From Endozoicomonas numazuensis (lineage in GTDB: Bacteria; Pseudomonadota; Gammaproteobacteria; Pseudomonadales; Endozoicomonadaceae): 64,000 nucleotides of DNA. Numbering within the stretch: the first letter of the stretch is position 1; each line of letters starts with the position of its first letter. Location of the stretch: positions 1,043,244 through 1,107,243 of the forward strand of contig NZ_JOKH01000002.1 of NCBI RefSeq assembly GCF_000722635.1, in the 5' to 3' direction. The notes beneath the pieces are model-generated. The model saw only the letters and a list, made by a program, of their open reading frames with translations. It was not told the DNA's origin and ran no database searches. This document shows, piece by piece, positions 18,776 through 27,083 of this stretch. A program made the translations under genes and the position numbers.

Positions 18776-19660
18776 ATGAGCTTTGCTTCGATATTCAGAC
18801 AAGACCTGTTCAATAACAAAAATATCATTGTGACCGGTGGTGGCAGTGGTATTGGACGCTGTACAGCCCACGAACTCAGCGCACTGGGCGCCCATGTAAT
18901 TTTGGTAGGCAGAAAGCTGGAGAAACTGGAAAAAGTCCAACAGGAGATTATTGAAGACGGCGGCAGTGCATCGATTCAGGTCTGTGATATCCGTGATGAA
19001 GAAGGTGTTACGGCACTTGTTAGCCGGGTAGTTGCAGAAAAAGGCGTCATCCATGGCTTAGTTAATAATGCTGGCGGCCAGTTCCCTTCACCACTGGAAC
19101 ATATCAGTAAAAACGGCTTCGAAGCGGTTGTAAGAACCAATCTGATCGGTGGCTTCCTGATGGCCAGAGAAGTCTTCAAGCAATCCATGCAGGAACACGG
19201 TGGCAGTGTCGTCAATATTATTGCTGACAACTGGGGCGGTATGCCGGGCATGGGACATTCCGGAGCCGCCAGAGCCGGTATGGATAACTTCACAAAAACG
19301 GCAGCTTATGAATGGGGCCGGAGTGGCGTCAGGGTCAATGCCGTTGCACCCGGCTGGGTTGCTTCCAGTGGCATGAATACCTATGACGACGCCACAAAAA
19401 ACATGCTCTCCCAACTTTATCAGCATGTTCCACTGAAACGGATGGGCACTGAATCAGAAGTCAGCGCCGCCATCTGTTTTCTATTGAGTGAGGCTGCCGC
19501 ATTCATCAGTGGTTCAACGCTGAGAATTGACGGTGCCGCTTCCCAGGGCAATCACAGCTGGCCACTGCCTAAAGCCAGAAATAACGAGCCTTTTGATGGT
19601 TTCCACCGTTCCAACCCACCTCAGTGGATTACTGAAAAATACACTCATGCATCACAATAA
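18776..19660 (+). CDS. atuB: Short-chain dehydrogenase AtuB
   Basis: 294 residues of the classical SDR fold. The cofactor motif is VTGGGSGIG near residue 20, the structural NNAG motif lies in LVNNAGGQFPS, and the C-terminal half has the PG motif in VAPGWV. At the usual active-site position the text is SGAARAGMDNFTKTAAYEWG, with no YxxxK, so it belongs with the 2,4-dienoyl-CoA reductase/peroxisomal trans-2-enoyl-CoA reductase type of SDR rather than a plain alcohol dehydrogenase. In Pseudomonas AtuB is thought to act on the citronellol-derived chain. It follows atuA by 54 bp. AAGAATAA lies 38 bp before the start, not at the ribosome site. Confidence 0.85.
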   Translation: MSFASIFRQDLFNNKNIIVTGGGSGIGRCTAHELSALGAHVILVGRKLEKLEKVQQEIIEDGGSASIQVCDIRDEEGVTALVSRVVAEKGVIHGLVNNAGGQFPSPLEHISKNGFEAVVRTNLIGGFLMAREVFKQSMQEHGGSVVNIIADNWGGMPGMGHSGAARAGMDNFTKTAAYEWGRSGVRVNAVAPGWVASSGMNTYDDATKNMLSQLYQHVPLKRMGTESEVSAAICFLLSEAAAFISGSTLRIDGAASQGNHSWPLPKARNNEPFDGFHRSNPPQWITEKYTHASQ

Positions 19661-19700
19661 TTTTTAACGTTCAGGACTGCTAACGAGGCCCCTATCAAAT

Positions 19701-21311
19701 ATGGCTATTATCGAATCCAGCATCAATACCGGCTCTGAAAGCTTTGCCGCCAATGCCGAGTGGATGTCAGAAAAAGTCAGAGAATTTCAGATCATAGAAC
19801 AACTGGTCGTCGATACTGCAGGCAAGAAGCGCGAAGCTTTAGCCAAGCTCGACAAGTTGCTGCCCAGAGAACGCCTTCACTGCCTGCTGGACCCAGGCGC
19901 ACCGTTCATAGAACTGGGTTCTCTGGTCGGCTACAAAATGTATGACGACAAAGACGGCAGCAGCGCCGGCGGCGGCTTTATTGCCGGTATTGGTTATGTG
20001 TCCGGTGTCCGATGCCTGGTGCAGGTTAACAACTACTCAGTAAAAGGTGGCACTTTCTCGCCCATAGGTTTGGAAAAGACCATTCGGGCGCAGAAGATTG
20101 CGCTCGAAAATAAACTACCCATTATCAACCTTCTGGAAAGCGGCGGTGCCAACCTCAACTATGCGACAGAATCTTTTGTTCGTGGTGCCAATGGTTTTGC
20201 CAATCAGGCCAGACTGTCAGCAGCTGGAATCCCCCAGATTACGGTTGTGCATGGCAATGCCACGGCTGGAGGCGCTTATCAGGCCGGGCTTTCTGACTAT
20301 CTGATTCTGGTACGTAACAAGAGCAAGATTTTCCTGGCCGGCCCTCCCCTGCTGAAAGCCGCCACTGGTGAAATTGCTGACGATGAAGAGCTGGGTGGAG
20401 CGGATATGCACGCAGCTGTCGCCGGTACCGGCGAGTACTTGGCAGAGAATGATGCCGATGGCATTCGGATCGCCCGGGAAGTAATGACAACTCTGAACTG
20501 GGAACCTCTACCAAAAAATCAGAAGCCGTTCAAAGAACCTCTCTATAACCCGGAAGAGTTGATCGGCATCGTACCATCAGACCCCAAAACGCCTTATGAC
20601 GTTAAAGAGTTGATTGCCCGAATCGTTGATGGCTCCGAGTTCATGGCGTTCAAGCCAGGATTTGATCAGGGCACTATCTGTGGACATTGTCGTATTGAAG
20701 GTTTGCCTGTTGGCATCATTGGCAATAATGGCCCGATCACTCCCAAAGGTGCCAATAAGGCATCTCAATTCATTCAACTCTGTGAACAAAGCAACACGGC
20801 TTTGCTTTTCCTGCATAACACCACAGGTTTTCTGGTCGGTACTGAAACTGAGCAGGGTGGCGTCGTCAAACACGGATCAAAAATGATTCAAGCCGTCGCT
20901 AATGCCAAAGTTCCCAAAATCAGCATGGTTGTTGGCGGCTCCTACGGCGCAGGTAACTACGCTATGTGTGGCCGTGGCCTTGACCCTCATTTCATCTTTG
21001 CCTGGCCATCGGCCAGAACGGCCATTATGGGCGGAGAACAGGCAGGCATGGTACTGAGAATCGTGGCTGAAGAAAAAGCCCGCAAGGCAGGTGTGGAAGC
21101 CGATCAACAGAAGCTGGAACACATGGAGAAAAGTACCGCCGACTTTCTTAACCAGAGCGCCACAGCTATCTTTGGCACAGCCAGACTTTGGGATGACGGT
21201 CTGATTGACCCAAGAGACAGCCGTCAGTTATTGGGCTTCCTGTTAGACATCTGTCATGAAGGCGAACAACGACAGACTCGCTCAATCACTTTTGGCGCAG
21301 CACGTTTATAA
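19701..21311 (+). CDS. atuC: Geranyl-CoA carboxylase beta (carboxyltransferase) subunit
   Basis: 536 residues, the size of the beta subunit of geranyl-CoA and methylcrotonyl-CoA carboxylases. It transfers CO2 from biotin to the gamma-methyl of the unsaturated acyl-CoA. The N-terminal crotonase-like half has GGGFIAGIGYVSGVRCLVQVN and LLESGGANL; the C-terminal half has the biotin-site GGVVKHGSKMIQAVANAKVP and GSYGAGNYAMCGRG. Its biotin partner is encoded by atuF in the same operon. Whether it prefers geranyl-CoA over methylcrotonyl-CoA rests on the operon context. Confidence 0.88.
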   Translation: MAIIESSINTGSESFAANAEWMSEKVREFQIIEQLVVDTAGKKREALAKLDKLLPRERLHCLLDPGAPFIELGSLVGYKMYDDKDGSSAGGGFIAGIGYVSGVRCLVQVNNYSVKGGTFSPIGLEKTIRAQKIALENKLPIINLLESGGANLNYATESFVRGANGFANQARLSAAGIPQITVVHGNATAGGAYQAGLSDYLILVRNKSKIFLAGPPLLKAATGEIADDEELGGADMHAAVAGTGEYLAENDADGIRIAREVMTTLNWEPLPKNQKPFKEPLYNPEELIGIVPSDPKTPYDVKELIARIVDGSEFMAFKPGFDQGTICGHCRIEGLPVGIIGNNGPITPKGANKASQFIQLCEQSNTALLFLHNTTGFLVGTETEQGGVVKHGSKMIQAVANAKVPKISMVVGGSYGAGNYAMCGRGLDPHFIFAWPSARTAIMGGEQAGMVLRIVAEEKARKAGVEADQQKLEHMEKSTADFLNQSATAIFGTARLWDDGLIDPRDSRQLLGFLLDICHEGEQRQTRSITFGAARL

Positions 21312-21340
21312 CAAATCCAATAAAACTACCGGAGCATCTG

Positions 21341-22516
21341 ATGAAATTTACCGAGGAACACAGCGAAGTTCGCCGTACCATGGCACAGATCATCGAAAAA
21401 GAGATCAACCCCTATGTTGAACAGTGGGAAGAAGAAGGTATTTTCCCCGCCCATGACCTTTTTAAAAAGCTGGGCAATCTGGGTCTTTTGGGGATCTCCA
21501 AGCCTGTTGAATACGGAGGACTGGGGCTGGACTACAGCTTTGAAGCACTAGTAGCCGAAGAGCTGGGTGCTATTCATTGTGGCAGCATTCCAATGGCGGT
21601 CGGTGTACAAACCAATATGGCAACCCCCGCACTGGCACGCTTTGGCAGCCATGAATTACGTGATGAGTTCCTGACCCCTGCCATTGCCGGCGATCAGGTG
21701 GCCAGTATTGCGGTCAGCGAACCCGGTGCAGGTTCTGACGTTGCTGCTATCAAAACAGAAGCCAGAAAAGACGGCGATGACTATGTGATCAATGGCAGCA
21801 AAATGTGGATCACCAATTCCACCCAGGCAGACTTTCTGTGTGTGCTGGCTAACACCTCTGATGACGCAAAACACATCAACAAGTCACTGATTATCGTCCC
21901 CACCAATACCCCGGGTGTCGAGGTTTCTCCACGCCTGAACAAGCTGGGTATGCGCTCTTCCGATACTGCCCAGATTTTCTTTGATGATGTTCGGGTTCCC
22001 CAGCGCTACCGCATTGGAGCAGAAGGCCAGGGTTTCACCATGCAAATGCAGCAATTTCAGGAAGAGCGACTGTTTTGTGTCGGCAGCATGTTGAAAACCC
22101 TCGACCTCTGCGTCAGTGAAACCGCTGACTACTGCTACGAACGAAAAGCCTTTGGTAAGCCACTGCTGGATAATCAATACCTCCACTATCGTCTGGCAGA
22201 ACTCCAGACCGAAACCGAAATTGTCAGAGCCGCTTTCTATCAAGCCGTTGAACAATACGTCGGGGGTGAAGACGTCACCAAGCTGGCTTCCATGCTGAAG
22301 CTGAAGACCGGTCGCCTGGCCCGTGAAGTCACTGATGGCTGCCTGCAATTTTGGGGTGGCATGGGCTACATGTGGGATAACAAGGTTTCCCGCTTCTACA
22401 GAGATTCCCGCCTGATGTCGATTGGCGGCGGTGCCGACGAAGTCATGCTGGGCATCATCTGCAAATACCTGGGACTACTGCCAGGCCAAAGAAAGTCCGG
22501 CCAGAAAAGAGGCTAA
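21341..22516 (+). CDS. atuD: Citronellyl-CoA-type acyl-CoA dehydrogenase
   Basis: 391 residues of an FAD acyl-CoA dehydrogenase. Flavin and substrate motifs include VSEPGAGSDVAAIKT, KMWITNSTQADF and the C-terminal FWGGMGYMWDNKVSRFYRDS, then LMSIGGGADEVM. It probably introduces the 2,3 double bond into citronellyl-CoA to give geranyl-CoA, as AtuD does in Pseudomonas. It starts 29 bp after atuC and is 6 bp from atuE, which suggests tight co-translation. Confidence 0.87.
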   Translation: MKFTEEHSEVRRTMAQIIEKEINPYVEQWEEEGIFPAHDLFKKLGNLGLLGISKPVEYGGLGLDYSFEALVAEELGAIHCGSIPMAVGVQTNMATPALARFGSHELRDEFLTPAIAGDQVASIAVSEPGAGSDVAAIKTEARKDGDDYVINGSKMWITNSTQADFLCVLANTSDDAKHINKSLIIVPTNTPGVEVSPRLNKLGMRSSDTAQIFFDDVRVPQRYRIGAEGQGFTMQMQQFQEERLFCVGSMLKTLDLCVSETADYCYERKAFGKPLLDNQYLHYRLAELQTETEIVRAAFYQAVEQYVGGEDVTKLASMLKLKTGRLAREVTDGCLQFWGGMGYMWDNKVSRFYRDSRLMSIGGGADEVMLGIICKYLGLLPGQRKSGQKRG

Positions 22517-22522
22517 TGTCGT

Positions 22523-23311
22523 ATGAAACTGTCTGATTTTGAAACACTGCAACCGTGTCTGGAAGAAGGCACTCTGGCAATCCATCTGAACCGCCCTGAA
22601 GCCCGCAATGCCCTCAGTGATCAAATGATTGATGAGTTAATGGAAGTCTTTGGTCAACTGGAAGGCAATCGTTCGGTTCGAGCCATTGTATTACGAGGTA
22701 ACGGCGGCCACTTCTGTGCTGGTGCCGACCTGAAAAGTATGAACTCAGCCAACAGCGAGCCGGAAAGTGCTTTTAAGAGCAATCGCAGATTTGGCGATTT
22801 AATCACAGCCGTCGGTCATCTTGAACAGGTTGTGATTGCAGCGATTGAAGGGGCTGTGATGGGAGGCGGCTTTGGCATGGTCTGTGTATCTGACTTTGCC
22901 ATCAGTACCTCGACCGCAAAGTTCGGCATGCCGGAAACCACTCTGGGGATTCCCCCGGCACAGATTGCGCCTTTTGTCGTCCATCGTATTGGCCTTACCC
23001 AAGCACGTCGACTAGCCCTGATGGGAGAACGAATTTCCGGCACCGAAGCCTGTGAGCTGGGCATAGTTCATCAGTGTGTGGATTCCTCAGAAGCTCTTGA
23101 TACAGCCGTTCAGGAAGCCATCAAGCGAGTCAAACGCTGTGCTCCGGACGCTAACGCTATGACCAAGGCCCTGATGCTTTCGATGGCCGGTCAACCTTCT
23201 CAAGAGTCTCTGGATCATGCTGCCCGGCTGTTTTCCAATGCAGTCACTGGCGAAGAAGGCCTTGAAGGTATCCAGGCCTTTAAAGAGAAACGTTCACCCC
23301 ATTGGGCCTGA
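22523..23311 (+). CDS. atuE: Isohexenylglutaconyl-CoA hydratase-type crotonase
   Basis: 262 residues of the enoyl-CoA hydratase family. The oxyanion-hole segments are HFCAGADLKSM near residue 68 and EGAVMGGGFGMVCVSDFAI near residue 110, and GMPETTLGIPPAQIAPF follows. In the atu pathway AtuE hydrates isohexenylglutaconyl-CoA, the carboxylated product of AtuC/AtuF. Spacing of 6 bp after atuD supports the operon. Confidence 0.87.
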   Translation: MKLSDFETLQPCLEEGTLAIHLNRPEARNALSDQMIDELMEVFGQLEGNRSVRAIVLRGNGGHFCAGADLKSMNSANSEPESAFKSNRRFGDLITAVGHLEQVVIAAIEGAVMGGGFGMVCVSDFAISTSTAKFGMPETTLGIPPAQIAPFVVHRIGLTQARRLALMGERISGTEACELGIVHQCVDSSEALDTAVQEAIKRVKRCAPDANAMTKALMLSMAGQPSQESLDHAARLFSNAVTGEEGLEGIQAFKEKRSPHWA

Positions 23312-23369
23312 TGAACAACCAAAAATATCTTCAGCACATGAATACAGCCATGAGCCAACAAAAGCATAA

Positions 23370-25364
23370 ATGAGAAACACCATGCCCTCATTAAACAAAA
23401 TTCTTGTTGCCAACCGTGGCGAGATCGCCGTACGAGTGATCCGCACGGCCAAGGCTATGGGATATAGAACTGTTGCCGTATACAGCGAAGCAGATCATGA
23501 TGCTCTGCACACCTCTCTGGCCGACGAAGCTGTTCTGATTGGCGCTCCAGAAGTTTCAGCTTCTTATCTTAATCAGGAGTCAATATTAGCTGCTGCCCAT
23601 GCTACTGGAGCAGATGCAATCCATCCTGGTTACGGTTTTTTATCAGAGAATACCGACTTCTCAGAAGCCTGTGCCCGTTCAGGTATCACTTTTATTGGTC
23701 CGGATGCCAGAGCCATTGAGTTGATGGGCAACAAACGCCAGGCCAAGATCGCCATGCTGGAAGCAGGAGTCCCCTGTATTCCCGGCTATGAAGGCGCAGA
23801 TCAGAGCGATGAAACCCTGCAGTCAGAAGCCAGAAGAATAGGCTTCCCGATCATGGTTAAAGCTGCTGCCGGTGGTGGTGGCCGGGGTATGCGACAGGTT
23901 GACGACGAAGCTTCTCTGCTGGAAAACCTGAAATCAGCCCGCTCGGAAGCAACCAATGCTTTTGGCAGTGGCGAACTGATTCTGGAAAAAGCCATTGTAG
24001 AACCCAGACACATTGAAATTCAGGTGTTTGCTGACCGACAAGGTCACTGCATTTATCTGGGAGAAAGAGATTGCTCTATCCAGAGAAGATTCCAGAAAGT
24101 AGTCGAGGAATCACCTTCTCCCTTTATGACTGATTCACTCCGACAACAGATGGGTGAGGCGGCTGTCCGTGCTGCTTTGAGCTGCGATTATGTAGGTGCA
24201 GGTACCGTTGAATTTCTGGTAGACCACGACCGCAACTTCTACTTTCTGGAAATGAATACCCGACTCCAGGTTGAACACCCGGTGACCGAACTGGTAGCAG
24301 GAGTCGACCTGGTAGCCTGGCAGATCACGGTGGCTGAAGGTCATTCCCTGCCTTTATCTCAGGAGCAGGTGAGTCTGAATGGCCACGCCATTGAAGTTCG
24401 TCTTTATGCTGAAGACCCAGCGGACAATTTTCTGCCCCAGACTGGTCAGATTCTGGACTGGCAACCTCCAGGCGAAGTCCGTGTTGACCATGGTATTCAG
24501 ACTAACCAGACCGTATCGCCATTTTATGATCCGATACTGGCAAAGGTTATCGCCTACGGAAGCGATCGGGAAACAGCTCGCCGAAAACTGATTTGCGCCC
24601 TCGAAGATATGAAACTGCTGGGCGTAAAACATAACCAGCACTTCCTTAGCCAGATACTGAAAGAGCCTGTCTTTGCCGAGGGTCAGGCCACTACCGCTTT
24701 TCTTAATCAGCAATTTGAAGATGATGCTTTTTGTCTACCAGCAGAGACCCTACTACTGAGCTCGGCTCTGGCAGCGCTGATATTCTTCCAGCTTGAAAAC
24801 CCGGGGCACGATAAACGACAAGTATGGGGAGCAACACGCTTTGCCCCCTGGCTCTATAAACTGCATTGCGACACAAATGGCGAAGAGCAGGATTACCCGG
24901 TATCACTGACGGTCACCGAAAAAAATCATTATCAAATCCAGTCCGGAGATCAGACTCATACTCTAAATCTGTTGTCTATTGACGACCAGCGCATGAAGTA
25001 TTCCGTTGATGGACGTACTCAGTATTGTCATTTTGTTCTTTCTGCCGGCCAACTTCATCTCTCCACCTTGCAGGGCAATACGCTCTGGCAAAACCAGACT
25101 CACGCACCTGCCCAGTCTTCCAATCAATCCGGTGACGGCCGTGTTCTGGCCTCTATGGATGGTGTCATCATTGATGTTCTGGCCAAACCGGGCGACCGGG
25201 TAGAAGTGGGTCAGACCGTTATGGTGCTGGAAGCCATGAAGATGGAACATGCTCTGAAAGCAAGGGTGTCCGGTACGGTAGAGACCGTTTCTTCAACAGC
25301 TGGCGATCAGGTCAAGACCCGACAATGTTTACTGGAAATTGTTGCAGAGGAGGCTGAGGGATGA
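23370..25364 (+). CDS. atuF: Geranyl-CoA carboxylase alpha (biotin) subunit
   Basis: 664 residues. The biotin carboxylase domain (about 5-450) has ILVANRGEIAVRVIRTA, the ATP-grasp glycine loop AAAGGGGRGMRQVDD and EMNTRLQVEHPVTE. A linker of about 120 residues binds the beta subunit. The last 75 residues are the biotinyl domain, with the biotin Lys in VLEAMKMEHAL at about residue 624. ATG 23370 and ATG 23382 are both possible. It is the last intact gene of the operon; no atuG or atuH follows, only a short acyl-CoA dehydrogenase remnant. Confidence 0.9.
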   Translation: MRNTMPSLNKILVANRGEIAVRVIRTAKAMGYRTVAVYSEADHDALHTSLADEAVLIGAPEVSASYLNQESILAAAHATGADAIHPGYGFLSENTDFSEACARSGITFIGPDARAIELMGNKRQAKIAMLEAGVPCIPGYEGADQSDETLQSEARRIGFPIMVKAAAGGGGRGMRQVDDEASLLENLKSARSEATNAFGSGELILEKAIVEPRHIEIQVFADRQGHCIYLGERDCSIQRRFQKVVEESPSPFMTDSLRQQMGEAAVRAALSCDYVGAGTVEFLVDHDRNFYFLEMNTRLQVEHPVTELVAGVDLVAWQITVAEGHSLPLSQEQVSLNGHAIEVRLYAEDPADNFLPQTGQILDWQPPGEVRVDHGIQTNQTVSPFYDPILAKVIAYGSDRETARRKLICALEDMKLLGVKHNQHFLSQILKEPVFAEGQATTAFLNQQFEDDAFCLPAETLLLSSALAALIFFQLENPGHDKRQVWGATRFAPWLYKLHCDTNGEEQDYPVSLTVTEKNHYQIQSGDQTHTLNLLSIDDQRMKYSVDGRTQYCHFVLSAGQLHLSTLQGNTLWQNQTHAPAQSSNQSGDGRVLASMDGVIIDVLAKPGDRVEVGQTVMVLEAMKMEHALKARVSGTVETVSSTAGDQVKTRQCLLEIVAEEAEG

Positions 25365-25443
25365 GCCTGTCTCATTTTTACTTAAGAACACCAGGCGGTC
25401 AGGAAAGCTGCCCGCCGGCTCACAGAGAGCGGTTTTTGAAAGC

Positions 25444-25515
25444 CGGATACTCTCAATCGGTGGCGGAACCTATGAGATTATGAACGAAGTAATCGCGAAA
25501 AATCTGGGGCTTTGA
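25444..25515 (+). pseudogene. C-terminal remnant of an acyl-CoA dehydrogenase
   Basis: Reads RILSIGGGTYEIMNEVIAKN followed by LGL and a stop, the usual C-terminus of an acyl-CoA dehydrogenase. Upstream residues in this frame do not continue the family beyond about five codons. It lies 80 bp after atuF and is probably the tail of a deleted extra operon gene. It is not a copy of atuD, whose tail differs. Confidence 0.6.
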
Positions 25516-25539
25516 TGCAATAAAGAATTAATGCAAATA

Positions 25540-25617
25540 CATACTCCGTTCATCCTGAGCTTGTCGAAGGATTCTGGTAATGCACTTCGACAAGCTCAGT
25601 GCGAACGGTACGGGTAT
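25540..25617. repeat. Interspersed palindromic repeat, copy 2
   Basis: About 78 bp with CCTGAGCTTGTCGAAGG paired to CTTCGACAAGCTCAG, flanked by CGTTC / GAACG. It matches the other copies at 5388, 26123 and 54661. Confidence 0.85.
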
Positions 25618-25630
25618 TAACGCTTGGCTA

Positions 25631-25678
25631 TAGGAAATAGGAAATAGGAAATAGGAAATAGGAAATAGGAAATAGGAA
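25631..25678. repeat. Tandem 7-bp repeat (AGGAAAT), about seven copies
   Basis: Nearly perfect head-to-tail AGGAAAT units directly beside the 3' end of sRNA copy B. Such arrays are prone to slippage. Confidence 0.9.
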
Positions 25679-25687
25679 AAAAGTAGC

Positions 25688-25937
25688 AGAAAAGAAAAAG
25701 CGGATTGGTTTAAAGGCTGTGTGGAGTCTTGCTTTATAGCTCTTCCATGATTCCGGTTCGCTCGTGCTGCTTTTTGCAGTTCTTCTCAGCTTTCCGGCTT
25801 CCATATTGGTTGCTACACCACTTGAAACACCCTGTAAACCAATCCGCTTATACGGACATCGACCATTATTATTGTTATTGTCGGTCGATTCGTCTGCCTT
25901 GTTATTATTTTTATTAGCGGCAGTTTTTTGTTAGTTG
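25688..25937 (-). ncRNA. CrcZ-like Hfq/Crc-decoy sRNA, copy B
   Basis: Predicted RNA of about 250 nt on the minus strand. The first stem-loop is CUGCC/GGCAG with loop AAUAAAAAUAAUAAC (about 25895-25923), the second AUCGACC-type stem with loop AAUAACAAUAAUAAU (about 25858-25889). The closing stem pairs 25831-25849 with 25698-25716 and is followed by UUUUUCUUUU, a plausible terminator. Relative to copy A, stem one changes CAGCC/GGCUG to CUGCC/GGCAG, a two-sided change that keeps pairing. At least three exact AAnAAnAA motifs are exposed. Compare the Pseudomonas CrcZ/CrcY RNAs. The plus-strand ORF near 25729 is an artefact. Confidence 0.78.
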
Positions 25938-25947
25938 CCTATCTATA

Positions 25948-25963
25948 TACAATCCCTGTGCCA
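25948..25963 (-). promoter_or_regulatory. Sigma-54-like promoter of sRNA copy B
   Basis: Minus strand TGGCAC-AGGGA-TTGTA, the same form as in copies A and C; predicted start near 25937. Confidence 0.7.
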
Positions 25964-26051
25964 ACTTTTTGAAAAACCTCTGCATCCCTTGAAATACGTA
26001 CTATCCGAAAAATCACGAAACACACACCTACTCTTTACACTCTCTTTAAAC

Positions 26052-26098
26052 TGTTACCCCCACACTGTCGGATGTAACCAGGAAACAGTTCCGTAACA
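26052..26098 (-). promoter_or_regulatory. CbrB-like upstream activating site of sRNA copy B
   Basis: Plus-strand TGTTAC (26052-26057), N16, GTAACC (26074-26079), then GTAACA (26093-26098), again 19 bp apart. The first pair is centred about 129 bp upstream of the predicted start. Confidence 0.65.
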
Positions 26099-26122
26099 AC
26101 TTCCCGACTTACATTCGGATGC

Positions 26123-26185
26123 CGCTCACCCCGAGCTTGTCGAAAGGTGTGGTATTGGGCTTCGACAGGCTCAGCCCGAACGGGT
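26123..26185. repeat. Interspersed palindromic repeat, copy 3
   Basis: Shortened version of the family: CCCGAGCTTGTCGAA paired with TTCGACAGGCTCAGCCCG. It lies just upstream of the copy B activating site. Confidence 0.8.
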
Positions 26186-26271
26186 TTTGAGAGGGTTTCA
26201 ACAGGGAAGTTAACTTCAGACAACTCCTGACTAAACTACCTGCTAAGACCATATTCTTGTCATGGTGACGA

Positions 26272-26619
26272 ATGCTGAACTTTCCTCATCAGTTTCAACT
26301 CGCTCTCCCTGACTGGTTTGCCTCCGAACTGTTAGGGCTGCCTGAATGCATCCCTGACCTTAAGGATCGGATGGCGCTGATTATTCGGTTTTCCCAACTG
26401 AATATGATGCACGACACTGGAGGACTTTTTGCGGCGGGAGTCTTTGAGAAAGAGCCGGGGAAACTAATCAGTGCAGGGGTTAACCGGGTCGTTGAGCAAA
26501 AGTGCTCCTCTGCTCATGCTGAAGTGATCAACAATGTACTGACCGAAGAAGCTATAGCTGTATTCAAAGAATTTAGAGCACGTAACAAACTGGTATATAA
26601 CAGCCGTCAGTCAGAATAA
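26272..26619 (+). pseudogene. Truncated nucleoside/guanine deaminase-like gene
   Basis: 115 residues. The first part fits the cytidine/guanine deaminase fold, with GGLFAAGVFEKEPGKLISAG and the zinc/proton-shuttle motif SAHAEV. The protein stops about 35 residues later without the PCxxC motif that supplies the other zinc ligands, and it is about 80 residues shorter than family members. I read it as an inactive remnant. It lies between the two tandem CrcZ-like copies B and C. Confidence 0.65.
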
Positions 26620-26671
26620 GGCAATGAAGGAAAAGAATGAAGGAAAAGAAAGTTTCAGCGGAACACTATTG

Positions 26672-26922
26672 TAGATAAAGATAAGCGGATTGGTTTACAG
26701 GCTGTGTGGATAATTGCTTTATTATCCTTCCCTGTTTACCGGGATGCTGGCGTTGCTTTTGCAATTCTTCTCAGCTCCGGTTTCCCTGTTGGTTGCCACA
26801 CCACAAAAAAACACCCTGTAAACCAATCCACTTGTACGGTCACCGACTTTTATTATTATTATTTTTTGTCGGTTCATCTGCCTCATTATTATTGTTATTT
26901 GCGGCAGTTTTTCTTGCTTTCG
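26672..26922 (-). ncRNA. CrcZ-like Hfq/Crc-decoy sRNA, copy C
   Basis: Predicted RNA of about 250 nt on the minus strand. Stem-loop one is CUGCC/GGCAG with loop holding AAUAACAAUAAUAAU (about 26877-26906). Stem-loop two is CCGAC/GUCGG with an AAUAAUAAUAAUAA loop (about 26842-26871). The closing stem pairs 26815-26833 (CCTGTAAACCAATCC) with 26684-26702 (GGATTGGTTTACAGG) and is followed by a U-rich stretch. It is the most similar to copy B and is about 1 kb from it, suggesting local duplication. The plus-strand ORFs at 26704-27014 are artefacts. Confidence 0.78.
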
Positions 26923-26932
26923 ATCCTATATA

Positions 26933-26948
26933 TACAATCGGTGTGCCA
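26933..26948 (-). promoter_or_regulatory. Sigma-54-like promoter of sRNA copy C
   Basis: Minus strand TGGCAC-ACCGA-TTGTA; predicted start near 26922. Confidence 0.7.
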
Positions 26949-27036
26949 ACTTTTTTAAACATGCCTGCAGCCCCCGAAATACGTACAACCCGACAACCCC
27001 ATCATTTGCAGTAGGTAGTTTTACCTAATCCAAATG

Positions 27037-27083
27037 TGTTACCTGTGGGAATAATCGCGTAACACCGGGATATTGACGTAACG
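27037..27083 (-). promoter_or_regulatory. CbrB-like upstream activating site of sRNA copy C
   Basis: Plus-strand TGTTAC (27037-27042), N16, GTAACA (27059-27064), then GTAACG (27078-27083), the third half-site again 19 bp from the second. The centre is about 129 bp from the predicted start. Confidence 0.68.
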
